51,179 bases of DNA, from contig JAHHIC010000049.1 of the NCBI GenBank assembly GCA_019359035.1, positions 1 through 51,179 on the forward strand. The letters are read 5' to 3'. The notes under the pieces were generated by a model. The model made no database searches. It saw only the letters and a list, made by a program, of their open reading frames with translations, and was not told the DNA's origin. Position 1 is the stretch's first letter, and every line of letters begins with the position of its first letter. The translations under genes were made by a program, and so were the position numbers. The DNA comes from Scytonematopsis contorta HA4267-MV1 (GTDB taxonomy: Bacteria > Cyanobacteriota > Cyanobacteriia > Cyanobacteriales > Nostocaceae). This document shows positions 8,288 through 17,109 of this stretch, piece by piece.

Positions 8288-11200
8288 ATGTTGACATCAA
8301 ATAAATTTGCCCTAACTCAATCCGCTCTCACAGATATTGTGGCTCAAGCTAGCCCATTATCCGAACGTCTTAATCATAATTTATTTGGAATTGATGCCAC
8401 CGAAGCCAATAAAAAAAAATTGAGTGATGAACACCTTAATTACTGGTGTCAGGTAGTTGCTAGTGGAAACTGGGAAAAATTTCAAAAGCGGCTGCGTTGG
8501 GCTGGATGGAATATTGATACCGTGCGTTCAGCCACGGGAACAGTGAAAGTTATGGATACTCAAACTCTCCCAGGTTGGGCGACAACCTTAAAAGAAATTA
8601 TTCAAACTGCTCATGAGCAATCCATCAAAAATCTAAAATTTGAAGCCCCTATTGACCCCAAAAAACCTGTACCATTTGAAGACTTACTACTGCCAGCTTG
8701 CTTTGTGGCTCGACAGAAATTACTAACCCGTCTAGGTTTTGATTCATTATCTCCTGACTGTTTACCTTTAGAACTGCTCTCTAAAGAAGCATACTTAGCA
8801 ATAGAGCGCAGCTTACTCTCCAATTTGCTAAATCTATGTGAAAAAACCCTGGAATTGGAATTTTCTCATTTTCGTCCTCTAGGGGAAAGTTTACTAAACA
8901 TTCTGCTAAAAGAAACCAAAGCTACACCTAACAAAACTTACTACCAGGAATTCGTACAGAAACTGCTAAAGGATGGACTACTAAGTTTTTTCCAAAAATA
9001 TCCTGTACTCGGTAGATTAATCGCAACTAGAATTGATTTTTGGGTAGAAGCAACAGCAGAATTTTTGCAATACTTAAAAGCGGATAAATCCGAAATTGAG
9101 CAAGCTTTTATTCACTCACAATCAAATGTTGATAGAGTTAGTCAGTCTCAAATAGAGCTAGGAAAAGTTGTTGAAATCAAATCGAATTTATCTGACCTCC
9201 ATAAGGGAGGACGTTGTGTCATTGCCCTAACTTTTGAGTCAGGTCTAAAGCTAGTTTATAAACCTAGAAATTTAAGTTTAGAAGTTGCTTTTAACGAGCT
9301 TTTAGAATGGTGCAATCAGCAAGATGTACTTTTACATTTTAAGATACTTAAGGTACTCAATCGCCCAACCTATGGCTGGGTGGAATATGTGGAACAACAA
9401 CCTTGTGAGAACGAGGCAGCAGCGCGGCGGTTTTATCAACGGGCAGGAATGCTCCTGTGCTTGTTGTATACCTTGGGGGGGAATGACTGTCACCATGAGA
9501 ATTTAATCGCCAGTGGCGAACATTTGGTACTGATAGACATGGAAACCCTGATGCACCCAGAACAGAAGCATTTAGAAGATTTTCCACAAGCCACAGTTCA
9601 AATGGTTTCTAATGAAAAGTTCTGGAATGATTCAGTTCTTCGCACAGGCTTGCTGCCTTGCTGGGATATTAACAAAGATAACCGCATTGTTTACGATATC
9701 AGCGGTCTGGGAAGCATTGACCCACAGGCATCACCCTGGCGTTTACTGCAATGGAAGTCTGTTAATACAGATAATATGCACCAGGTATACCAGACTGTGA
9801 CGATACCAGTTGCAAAAAATGTGGCTATTTTAAATGGAATGCCTCTATCCCCAAATGATTATCTTGAGGAGCTAGTTGAGGGATTTAGGAAGATGTATCA
9901 CTTCTTAATTGACAAAAGACAATTCTTGTTAGGAAAGCCTAGCCCTCTGGCAACCCTACAAGCCCAGTCAGTACGTTTTATTTTCCGTGCTACTAAAGTA
10001 TACGGTATCCTCTTACAAAAAACTTTGACTCCCGAACTTCTCCAAAATGGGATTGACCGCAGCATTGAAATGGATATTTTAGCCCGTGCTTTTTTGACAA
10101 CAGAGAATCAGCCAAAAGCTTGGTCAATTTTGCACTCAGAACTAAGGGCAATGGAACAGTTAGATATTCCCTATTTTGAAACCAATTCCAACAGTGATAA
10201 CCTTACCTTTGGACTCGATAGACCAATTGAAGAATTTTTTGTTGCACCCAGTTATAATCAAGTGCTTTCTCGGTTACAAAAACTTGATGAGGCAGATTTA
10301 GCCCAACAATTAGCAATTATCCAGGGAGCTTTTTATGCCAGAGTAGCTCGGTCAATCAGCGAATTACCTTCAAATGGACAACCATTTGCAGTTTCGACTC
10401 TCTGTAAAGAAGAAGAGCAAAGTCTCTCAGTAAACAGCGAACAATTGCTAGCTTCTGCTGATACGATTGCGGCTGAGATTTATTCCAAAGCTATCGTTGA
10501 AGCTGATGGCAGTGTTTACTGGATTGCCTTAAGCTATATTCCCAACGTCGAACGATTCCAACTCCAACCTCTGGATGAAAGTCTTTACAGTGGCAATTGT
10601 GGCATTGCTCTTTTTCTGGCAGCTTTGGATTATCTTAGAGGTAGCAGTCAGTATCGCCATCTGGCTTTGGGCGCTTTACAGTATACGTGCAAAGTTTTAC
10701 AGTCAGACAATGCAGATTTGACTCAAAGATTTGCTAAAAACATTAGTATTGGTGGTGCTAGTGGACTTGGTTCAATCATTTATTCTCTAGTTAAAATCAG
10801 CCATTTTCTAAAAGAACCAGCCCTGGTTGAAGATGCCCTCTTATTTGCTAAATTAATTACTCCCGAACTAATTGCTGCTGACCAACAGTTGGATGTGATG
10901 GGTGGAGCAGCAGGAGCTATTTTAGGACTGTTGGCACTTTACCACAAAACTGGTGAAAAGACAGTTTTAGACAAAGCAGTAGCCTGTGGTCAGCATTTGC
11001 TAGAACATCGGATTAGTATTAATGGTTCCCCTAAAACTTGGAAAAGTTTTGAGAATAAGCCATTAACAGGTTTTTCTCACGGAGCGGCTGGCATTGCCTA
11101 TGCCCTACTAAGACTTTACTCAGTAACGCAGGACAGCAACTATTTAGAGGCTGCCTCTGATGGAATTGCTTATGAAAGCAGTGTTTTTTCAACAAAAGCT

Positions 11201-11665
11201 GCTAACTGGCCTGATTTCCGTTCTTTTACTCAACAAAATGGTCAACCGGGTTTTAATACAGTTAGTTGGTGTCATGGTGCTACGGGCATTGGCTTAGGAC
11301 GGTTGGGTGGTTTGTCGATTTTAGAAACCTCGGAAATCCATCAAGATATAGAAGTAGCATTGCAGACGACTCATTCGTATAGCTTGCAAGGGGTAGACCA
11401 TCTCTGCTGTGGCAATTTAGGTCGCTGCGAAGTGTTGTTGCTGGGGGCACAAAAACTATCTCGCCCTGAATTGCTGACAATGGCACAACAAAAAGCTGCT
11501 TGGGTATTAGCCAGAGCAAAACTTGCGGGAGGATATCAATTGTTTGCTAACTTGCCCAACCATGTATTCAACCCCGGCTTCTTTCAGGGAACGGCTGGCA
11601 TTGGCTACGAGTTACTTCGGTTGGCATACCCAGAAGCACTACCCTCAGTATTGCTGTGGGAATAA
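8288..11665 (+). CDS. lanM: Class II lanthipeptide synthetase LanM (CCG type)
   Basis: 1125 residues, usual length for LanM. The N-terminal half is the kinase-like dehydratase that phosphorylates and eliminates Ser/Thr: a Lys-containing strand (LVYKPRN, about 320), the catalytic stretch NDCHHENL (about 400) and VLIDMETLMHP (about 415). The C-terminal half, from about residue 760, is the LanC-like cyclase with GFSHGAAG (about 927), SWCHGATG (about 993) and HLCCGNLG (about 1039). The CCG motif provides a third Cys ligand to zinc; known CCG enzymes such as ProcM are permissive towards different cores. The likely substrate is the Nif11-leader peptide encoded 220 bp upstream. Product: dehydrated, thioether-bridged peptide, made in the cytoplasm. 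Confidence 0.95.
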   Translation: MLTSNKFALTQSALTDIVAQASPLSERLNHNLFGIDATEANKKKLSDEHLNYWCQVVASGNWEKFQKRLRWAGWNIDTVRSATGTVKVMDTQTLPGWATTLKEIIQTAHEQSIKNLKFEAPIDPKKPVPFEDLLLPACFVARQKLLTRLGFDSLSPDCLPLELLSKEAYLAIERSLLSNLLNLCEKTLELEFSHFRPLGESLLNILLKETKATPNKTYYQEFVQKLLKDGLLSFFQKYPVLGRLIATRIDFWVEATAEFLQYLKADKSEIEQAFIHSQSNVDRVSQSQIELGKVVEIKSNLSDLHKGGRCVIALTFESGLKLVYKPRNLSLEVAFNELLEWCNQQDVLLHFKILKVLNRPTYGWVEYVEQQPCENEAAARRFYQRAGMLLCLLYTLGGNDCHHENLIASGEHLVLIDMETLMHPEQKHLEDFPQATVQMVSNEKFWNDSVLRTGLLPCWDINKDNRIVYDISGLGSIDPQASPWRLLQWKSVNTDNMHQVYQTVTIPVAKNVAILNGMPLSPNDYLEELVEGFRKMYHFLIDKRQFLLGKPSPLATLQAQSVRFIFRATKVYGILLQKTLTPELLQNGIDRSIEMDILARAFLTTENQPKAWSILHSELRAMEQLDIPYFETNSNSDNLTFGLDRPIEEFFVAPSYNQVLSRLQKLDEADLAQQLAIIQGAFYARVARSISELPSNGQPFAVSTLCKEEEQSLSVNSEQLLASADTIAAEIYSKAIVEADGSVYWIALSYIPNVERFQLQPLDESLYSGNCGIALFLAALDYLRGSSQYRHLALGALQYTCKVLQSDNADLTQRFAKNISIGGASGLGSIIYSLVKISHFLKEPALVEDALLFAKLITPELIAADQQLDVMGGAAGAILGLLALYHKTGEKTVLDKAVACGQHLLEHRISINGSPKTWKSFENKPLTGFSHGAAGIAYALLRLYSVTQDSNYLEAASDGIAYESSVFSTKAANWPDFRSFTQQNGQPGFNTVSWCHGATGIGLGRLGGLSILETSEIHQDIEVALQTTHSYSLQGVDHLCCGNLGRCEVLLLGAQKLSRPELLTMAQQKAAWVLARAKLAGGYQLFANLPNHVFNPGFFQGTAGIGYELLRLAYPEALPSVLLWE

Positions 11666-11726
11666 ATTCTCTTGATTCATCAGTCATAAAAACCTATTTT
11701 CGTTTCCCTTAAATAGGGACAAATAG

Positions 11727-13085
11727 ATGATTTGGGCAGCAAAAAATATGATAAACTTCCCCACGCACATTGGCATGAGAGTTTTCATTCTCATCTTGTT
11801 TGCACAACTGGTTTCCCTAATCGGTTCCAGCCTCACTGATTTTGCTTTAGGCATCTGGGTTTACCAGCGCACTGGGTCAATTACCCAGTTTTCCCTAATT
11901 ATTATATCTGGTGCCCTACCACTGATTGTTGCCTCTCCGTTGGCTGGTGTCTTAGTAGACCGATGGAATCGCCGCTGGGTTATGATTCTCAGTGACTCCG
12001 GTGCTGCTTTGGCTACTGGGGCGATCGCTCTTCTCATTGTCACCAATCGGATTGAAATCTGGCACATTTACCTGGCTACTGCTATTAGTTCAACCTTCTA
12101 TGCCATGCAGGGACTAGCTTATACTGCTACCACCACCCTGCTAGTGCCTAAACAGCATCTTAGCCGCGCTAGCGGCATGATGCAACTAACGGGGTCTGCT
12201 ACCCAATTAATTTCACCTGTACTAGGAGGAATACTACTGGGAATTATCCACATTGAGGGAATTATTCTATTAGACTTCGCTACGTTTTTTGTTTCTTTAA
12301 TTACTTTATTTTTAGTTAGATTCCCTGAAATTAATACTGTTAAGACTGATGATACAAAACAAGTGGGCAGAAATTCGCTATTGCAAGAGATTAATTATGG
12401 CTGGACTTACATTACTGACAGACAAGGATTGCTAGGATTGCTGATTTTCATGGCTACTAACAGCTTCTTCTTCGCTATCTTTAACGTGCTATTTACCCCA
12501 TTTGTGCTGTCAATAACCTCAACTAATGTCGTTGGTATCATAGTATCTATCGGTGGTATTGGTTCAGTGGCAAGCAGTCTATTGATTAGTACTTGGGGAG
12601 GTTCGCAACAACTGATTTACAGCTTATTCGGCTTTCAATTGCTTGGAGGACTGTGTATTTTATTTATGGGCTTATACACCTCCCTCCCACTCCTCACCCT
12701 TTCTATTTTCCTTATCTCTTTTGCTTCACCAATCATCTATGGTTCTAATCAAGTCATTTGGCAAAGAAAAGTTCCACCTGACTTACAGGGAAGGGCTTTT
12801 GCAGTGAGAAGTATGATTGGTAGTTTGTTCCGCTTACTAGCTTATCTGGTCTCTGGACCATTAGTAGAAAAAATCTTTCAACCTTTAATGATGGACAATA
12901 GTCTAATCGCAGTCAGTATCGGAAAAATTATCGGTACAGGAACTCATGCAGGTATGAGCTTAATATTCATTGTTGTAGGTTGTTGTACTATGCTAACGAC
13001 TATCGCTGCCTACCAGTATCCGCCCCTGCGGTTAGTGGAGGATAAATTACCAGACATAATACCGACAAGCAAAACGTCCTTCTAA
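11727..13085 (+). CDS. MFS transporter, probable lanthipeptide exporter
   Basis: 452 residues with about 12 membrane helices. It has the MFS loop motif LVDRWNRRWVM between helices 2 and 3 and resembles the macrolide-efflux (MefA-like) group. It follows lanM by 61 bp in the same direction, with an AGGGA ribosome site before ATG 11727 (ATG 11748 is an alternative start). The position suggests export of the modified peptide or self-protection. Peptides with double-glycine leaders normally leave through ABC transporters with a C39 peptidase domain; none is present in this window, so leader removal is unexplained. Confidence 0.88.
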   Translation: MIWAAKNMINFPTHIGMRVFILILFAQLVSLIGSSLTDFALGIWVYQRTGSITQFSLIIISGALPLIVASPLAGVLVDRWNRRWVMILSDSGAALATGAIALLIVTNRIEIWHIYLATAISSTFYAMQGLAYTATTTLLVPKQHLSRASGMMQLTGSATQLISPVLGGILLGIIHIEGIILLDFATFFVSLITLFLVRFPEINTVKTDDTKQVGRNSLLQEINYGWTYITDRQGLLGLLIFMATNSFFFAIFNVLFTPFVLSITSTNVVGIIVSIGGIGSVASSLLISTWGGSQQLIYSLFGFQLLGGLCILFMGLYTSLPLLTLSIFLISFASPIIYGSNQVIWQRKVPPDLQGRAFAVRSMIGSLFRLLAYLVSGPLVEKIFQPLMMDNSLIAVSIGKIIGTGTHAGMSLIFIVVGCCTMLTTIAAYQYPPLRLVEDKLPDIIPTSKTSF

Positions 13086-13347
13086 AATCGTGGGGACTAA
13101 TACAAAAAACCTTTTTTGGTGCGATGACCCCTAGGCTAGGCTGTTGACTTTGATGTTTTTGATGTCAGCTAAATTAATACATTAATACTGTAAAGAACAA
13201 GTAGCTAAAAATAATGATTTAGATGAATCCTGTTGTTTAAAACCTTATTTGGTATGAGTTCAAACAAAGTATCATGAGAAAGATTTATCACTTTGGTAGC
13301 CCAATCAACTAGTTTCTCAACATTGAAAAAACGACATTGAGACCGTT

Positions 13348-13904
13348 GTTGAGGGGGAATACCATCAAACTTTGGGATGTTGCAGAGCGTGAAGAAATCG
13401 CCCCCCTTACGGGACATAGCAGCTCGGTCGTTAGCGTTAGTTTCAATCCTTTGGGGCGACTGCAATACTACTCGGTTAAGGATTTTTGTAGGTTGGGTTG
13501 AGGAATAACGGAAACCCAACAAACTACCGAAAATGTTGGGTTGAGTGGAGCTACCTAACCTACGTATTTTTGGATTTTTGGGCTTAACCGAGCAGTATTG
13601 GGGGCGACTGCTGGCTTCCACTAGTGAGGATAAAACCATTAAACTCTGGGATGTGATTGCCCATAAAGAAATTGCTACCCTCATAGGACATCGGGTAGGG
13701 GTCAGTAGTGTCAGTTTTAGCCCTTCGGGAAAGCTGTTGGCTTCAGGAAGTTCATCTGGAACTGTGGTTTTGTGGAATTTAGAAATTTTGTCGAAATTAA
13801 CTCTTGATGATTTAATGGTGCGTGGTTGTGATTGGGTGCGCCGCTATTTGCAGACAAACCCGAATGTTAGCTCTAACGACAAACATCTGTGCGATGGTAT
13901 TTAA
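13348..13904 (+). pseudogene. Decayed WD40-repeat protein, interrupted by a MITE
   Basis: The fragment begins in a WD40 repeat (NTIKLWDVAEREEIAPLTGH, from about 13366), reads to FNPLGRL at 13462, is broken by a 138-bp element, and resumes as LASTSEDKTIKLWDV at 13611. It ends with GCDWVRRYLQTNPNV and CDGI, matching the tail of the CHAT-STAND-WD40 protein at 5600-5708. Removing the element and one target duplication restores the frame exactly. The N-terminal domains are missing, so it is the 3' remnant of a larger gene. Confidence 0.8.
13463..13600. mobile_element. 138-bp MITE with 18-bp inverted repeats and 10-bp target duplication
   Basis: The ends are CAATACTACTCGGTTAAG and the reverse complement of CAATACTGCTCGGTTAAG, one mismatch in 18. 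The element is flanked on both sides by GGGGCGACTG (13453-13462 and 13601-13610), a direct 10-bp duplication. It contains no gene. This is a well-formed non-autonomous transposon insertion; the matching transposase family is not identifiable here. Confidence 0.9.
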
Positions 13905-13982
13905 AAGGGATTTTTTATTAGATAAATATAAACTGCATCGAAGTACCTTTAAGAGTACTTTTTTTGATGTGATTCTGTTGTT

Positions 13983-14184
13983 GGAAAAGCACCCATCAGG
14001 GTAATACTATCCTGCTGAATTGTGTGTTAATGACGTTACTAAAAACAACTTAAAAGCTTTTGTTAACTTTTGTTAAGAATGGTCATATTTCAGATAAAGA
14101 GGTTTTTTATTGACTGAGTAATGTGTAGGGCAACCTCGTATTTGTCCCATTATCAAACTTGTAAAATCAATATTAGGAAAAACT
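13983..14184 (+). promoter_or_regulatory. Duplicated upstream region of AraC-type regulator, copy 2
   Basis: Close copy of 6605-6807, including both TTTTGTTAA boxes (14058-14066 and 14068-14076) with the same 10-bp period. Shared promoter architecture implies that both regulators respond to the same input. Confidence 0.55.
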
Positions 14185-14703
14185 ATGAGTAATATTTTAT
14201 TAATTGATGAACATCCTGAAACAAAAAACCTCTTAATTAAATGCTTGTCAACAGCAGGTTTTGAGGTAATTATCACAGAAAATGGTATTGTTAATGTTCA
14301 GTTAGGACATCAGAAATTATCTACTACCACCGAAAATAAAAAATCAAATACTCAGAAATCCATATTTCCATCTATTCCCCGACTGCGTGAGGTTTTCGAG
14401 TTCATTGAATTGAATTATCATCAAAATATTAAACTAAAAGAAGTAGCTCAAGCTGTTGGTTATTCTTCAGCTTATTTGACCGACTTAGTGCGAAGACTGA
14501 CCGGAAAAACTGTCAATAATTGGATTATTGAGCGCCGACTAGTAGCAGCAAGTAGCTTACTTTTAGAAACTAATTACTCTGTTGAGCAGATTGCTTTAGA
14601 TGTAGGCTATCAAAATATCAATCATTTTTACTGCCAGTTTCGTGATTACTATAATAATACTCCCCGTGCTTGGAGAGAGAAACAACGTTGTAAACTAGGT
14701 TAG
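14185..14703 (+). CDS. AraC-family regulator with stub receiver domain, copy 2
   Basis: 172 residues, same layout as the protein at 6808: a receiver-domain stub, a linker, and a complete two-HTH AraC domain. Differences lie in the first 37 residues and in the last 15; everything between is identical, also at DNA level over 14293-14654. It sits directly upstream of the PatA/PatG-type peptide locus, as copy 1 sits upstream of the lanthipeptide locus. It probably binds the same sites as copy 1, since the recognition helices are identical. Any specificity difference would have to come from the N-terminal stub. Confidence 0.88.
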   Translation: MSNILLIDEHPETKNLLIKCLSTAGFEVIITENGIVNVQLGHQKLSTTTENKKSNTQKSIFPSIPRLREVFEFIELNYHQNIKLKEVAQAVGYSSAYLTDLVRRLTGKTVNNWIIERRLVAASSLLLETNYSVEQIALDVGYQNINHFYCQFRDYYNNTPRAWREKQRCKLG

Positions 14704-15080
14704 AATTCAATGGAATAAAAGTAAATTTTTTTGTTGATTTACCTGTAGTATATCTAGTTATTAAGAGCTAACTTTATAGAATTATCTGGTTATAAATTAT
14801 TACAGTAGTGAGTAATTGCTTCAGCAGTTGGTTGCTGCTGCTTATTTATATAATTTTATTTATAAAAAAATATTTATTCTATTGAAATCAATTATAGTTT
14901 ATAGATTAAAATCTTATAAAGACCTACCTAAAAATAATTAATTATTGCTTTCCTGAGTGCCTAAAAATATTTAATTAACAAAGTTATTACGTCAAGATAC
15001 GATATGTATATGTAGCTAAGTTCTACAACGCTAGAGCAAATTCAACAAGTTTTACCTATTTTTAACAAGGAGAAATACGA
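14704..15080 (+). promoter_or_regulatory. Intergenic region with hairpin and shared element B
   Basis: It contains a hairpin CAGCAG (14822-14827) / CTGCTG (14835-14840) followed by an AT-rich tail, possibly the regulator's terminator. The stretch GTTATAAATT and AGTAGTGAGTAATTG is conserved with the region after regulator copy 1. The shared upstream element follows. The first gene of locus 2 begins at 15081 with an AAGGAG ribosome site. Confidence 0.45.
14929..15013 (+). promoter_or_regulatory. Shared RiPP upstream element, copy B
   Basis: Almost identical over 85 bp to copy C at 19401 and clearly related to copy A at 7577. The TTAATTA boxes are at 14938-14944 and 14971-14977, again 33 bp apart. 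The conserved stretch continues to GATATGTATATG, which may hold a -10 region. It ends 67 bp before the gene at 15081. Confidence 0.7.
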
Positions 15081-15392
15081 ATGCAAAACTATACAGATAT
15101 GTTAACTTCCGGTGCTTTTGATGTTGTGTTTCAGGAGATTGAACGTCAGACGAATGTTGACCGTAACACCTTGAAAGTTATTCGAGCGGAATACAGAGTA
15201 TGGAGCAATGGTTGTCTTGATTTACAGGGACTAGGAGACGTTTGTTCAGCAGTATTGACTCCAGGCTGGATCGTGGAAGTTGAAGGTAAGAACCAGCGTT
15301 GGGTATATCATACAGATCAAACAAGGACATATGTGAAGGAAGCTGGATTCTGGAGCGAATCATCAGGAAATTCCACGTTAGCTCGAGAATGA
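15081..15392 (+). CDS. Small protein of unknown function, first gene of locus 2
   Basis: 103 residues, not recognised as a named family. No membrane segment or signal peptide is visible. The segment from SNGCLDLQGLGDVCSAVL to PGWIVEVEGKNQRWVYHTD recalls a small beta-rich motif (Cys pair, then PGW and RWVYxTD) that I have seen in other cyanobacterial proteins, but I cannot name it. It is the first gene after shared element B, in the place occupied by the precursor gene in the other two loci. It could be a precursor-like protein, a recognition protein or an immunity factor. A good AAGGAG site precedes the ATG. Confidence 0.65.
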   Translation: MQNYTDMLTSGAFDVVFQEIERQTNVDRNTLKVIRAEYRVWSNGCLDLQGLGDVCSAVLTPGWIVEVEGKNQRWVYHTDQTRTYVKEAGFWSESSGNSTLARE

Positions 15393-15573
15393 CTTGCAAC
15401 TTAAGGATAAACCCCTAGTACTCTGCCAACACAAAAATGCTGGGTAGATTATGTAACGGGGTAAAACATGACCAAGTACGGAAAAAATTTAGACCTTCAA
15501 AGTTTCTTTGCTGTACTACCAGCACCATTTGTCCATCAATCAAATATAATCATCAAATTCAGGAAAACCGAAA

Positions 15574-15933
15574 ATGCAAGAAATTATTGAAACGCAAGCT
15601 GTTATGACTTGCAGCGTAGAGGAAACTCGCGATTGGTATGCATGGAACAACTTGATGCCACCTAAACCCGATGACTTTCATGTTGTGGGTGAGGTGAAAG
15701 TGAATGACACGCGAATTGTACCAATGCTTTTCCCGAAAGAACCCCAGGGAATCAATCCCGAAATTCTGATGTTACAACTCGTTTTGATTCAACAGCCAAG
15801 TGTTGGGTTGCCAGTCGTCACATGGGTACAAGCACGATATGATAAAGTTCTTTTGAACAGCACCTACAAACAAGTTTGGATATTCTGTGAAGATGAGCAG
15901 ATTGCAGATATTCCTGTTGAAGATATCTATTAG
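15574..15933 (+). CDS. Unknown 119-residue protein preceding the PatA-like protease
   Basis: No family recognised. The sequence is acidic, soluble and strand-rich (DFHVVGEVKVNDTRIVPML, PEILMLQLVLIQ, QVWIFCEDEQIADIPVEDIY). Its stop codon lies only 3-9 bp before the possible starts of the protease, so the two are very probably co-translated. Close linkage suggests a role as chaperone, inhibitor or substrate-recognition partner of the protease; that is inference only. Confidence 0.65.
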   Translation: MQEIIETQAVMTCSVEETRDWYAWNNLMPPKPDDFHVVGEVKVNDTRIVPMLFPKEPQGINPEILMLQLVLIQQPSVGLPVVTWVQARYDKVLLNSTYKQVWIFCEDEQIADIPVEDIY

Positions 15934-15942
15934 GATTTGCGT

Positions 15943-17097
15943 GTGAATATTTTAACTAGAGACCGAGCAAACGTTTCTGCACCACTCAACTTAACGAATG
16001 CATTACCGGGACTGCAAGCTCTCTGCTCTGAAACCCTCGGCGATCCTCGTATTTGTATCGCTGTTCTAGATGGTCCCGTTGACCAATCTCATCCGTGCTT
16101 TGAAGGCGCAAATCTTATGCAGCTTCAAATTCTAGTTTCTGGTTTTGCCAAGTCTGGATCTGCTGCACAACACGGAACGCATATTGCCAGTATTATCTTT
16201 GGGCGACCGGGTAGTTCTGTTCCTGGAATTGCCCCCCGTTGTCGAGGTTTGATTGTTCCAGTGTTTGCAGATGGGCAAGGAGGGTCTTTAGAGCCTTGTT
16301 CACAACTCGATCTAGCACGCGCAATTACCCTAGCTGTGGAGCAAGGAGCCAATGTCATTAACATTAGCGGCGGTCAGTTGACTCAATCGGGTGAACCTGA
16401 TCCTTTCCTCACGAACGCTGTTCAATTGTGTAGAGATAACAATGTTCTCATTGTTGCTGCAACTGGAAACAATGGCTGCGCTTGTCTGCATCTTCCTGCC
16501 GCAATCGCGTCTGTACTAGCTGTAGGAGCAATGGATGCTCAATCACAGCCAATGGGGTTTAGTAATTGGGGCGAAGCTTACCAAACAAACGGTATTCTCG
16601 CTCCCGGTGAAACTATTTTAGGCGCAGTTCCGGGTGGTGGAACTAGAACGATGAGCGGCACCAGCTTTGCAACCCCTATCGTATCTGGCATTGTTGCATT
16701 ACTGCTCAGTTTGCAATTGAAACAAGGCAGCAAACCCAATCCGGAAGCTGTTTGTAAGTCTATTCTTCAAAGTGCCTTGCCCTGTCCACAACCGAGTTCA
16801 GAGTGTCAACGCTTTTTAGTCGGAAAGCTTAATGTCCCTAGGGCACATACCCTGATTACCACAGGAGAAATTCAACAAATCACAAATTACACACCAGAGG
16901 AATTTATGATCCAACCCCAAGAAGCGAACAATGAGATCGAACAATCTCAGCCAAGTAAAGTGATTGAATTCGAGTTGAAACAACCAATACTACAGTCTTC
17001 ATTGATAGGTGTTCAGGCTGCGGAAGTGAATCAATCAACATCTATAACAACTATGCCAATGGAGGAAAACCCAATGATGATTACTGCTAGCAACTAA
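15943..17097 (+). CDS. PatA-like subtilisin-family peptide maturation protease
   Basis: About 384 residues from GTG 15943 (TTG 15937 also possible). A complete S8 subtilisin triad is visible: Asp in IAVLDGPVDQ (about 42), His in QHGTHIAS (about 77), Ser in SGTSFATP (about 240), with the oxyanion Asn in AATGNNG. There is no signal peptide, which fits a cytoplasmic maturation protease of the cyanobactin PatA/PatG family that trims leader peptides. A Gln/Glu-rich tail follows the catalytic domain. The frame continues past the TAA at 17095 straight into the PatG C-terminal domain, so the gene looks like a fused protease split by one stop codon. Probable substrates are the short peptides at 17.9-18.9 kb. 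Confidence 0.88.
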   Translation: MNILTRDRANVSAPLNLTNALPGLQALCSETLGDPRICIAVLDGPVDQSHPCFEGANLMQLQILVSGFAKSGSAAQHGTHIASIIFGRPGSSVPGIAPRCRGLIVPVFADGQGGSLEPCSQLDLARAITLAVEQGANVINISGGQLTQSGEPDPFLTNAVQLCRDNNVLIVAATGNNGCACLHLPAAIASVLAVGAMDAQSQPMGFSNWGEAYQTNGILAPGETILGAVPGGGTRTMSGTSFATPIVSGIVALLLSLQLKQGSKPNPEAVCKSILQSALPCPQPSSECQRFLVGKLNVPRAHTLITTGEIQQITNYTPEEFMIQPQEANNEIEQSQPSKVIEFELKQPILQSSLIGVQAAEVNQSTSITTMPMEENPMMITASN

Positions 17098-17109
17098 ACA
17101 AATTCTTCA

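Noticed and set aside
13205-13684. 159-codon minus-strand frame
   Set aside because: It runs through the WD40 remnant and the MITE on the opposite strand. The distal part (CRFFNVEKLVDWATKV) faintly recalls transposase sequence but is too short to support.
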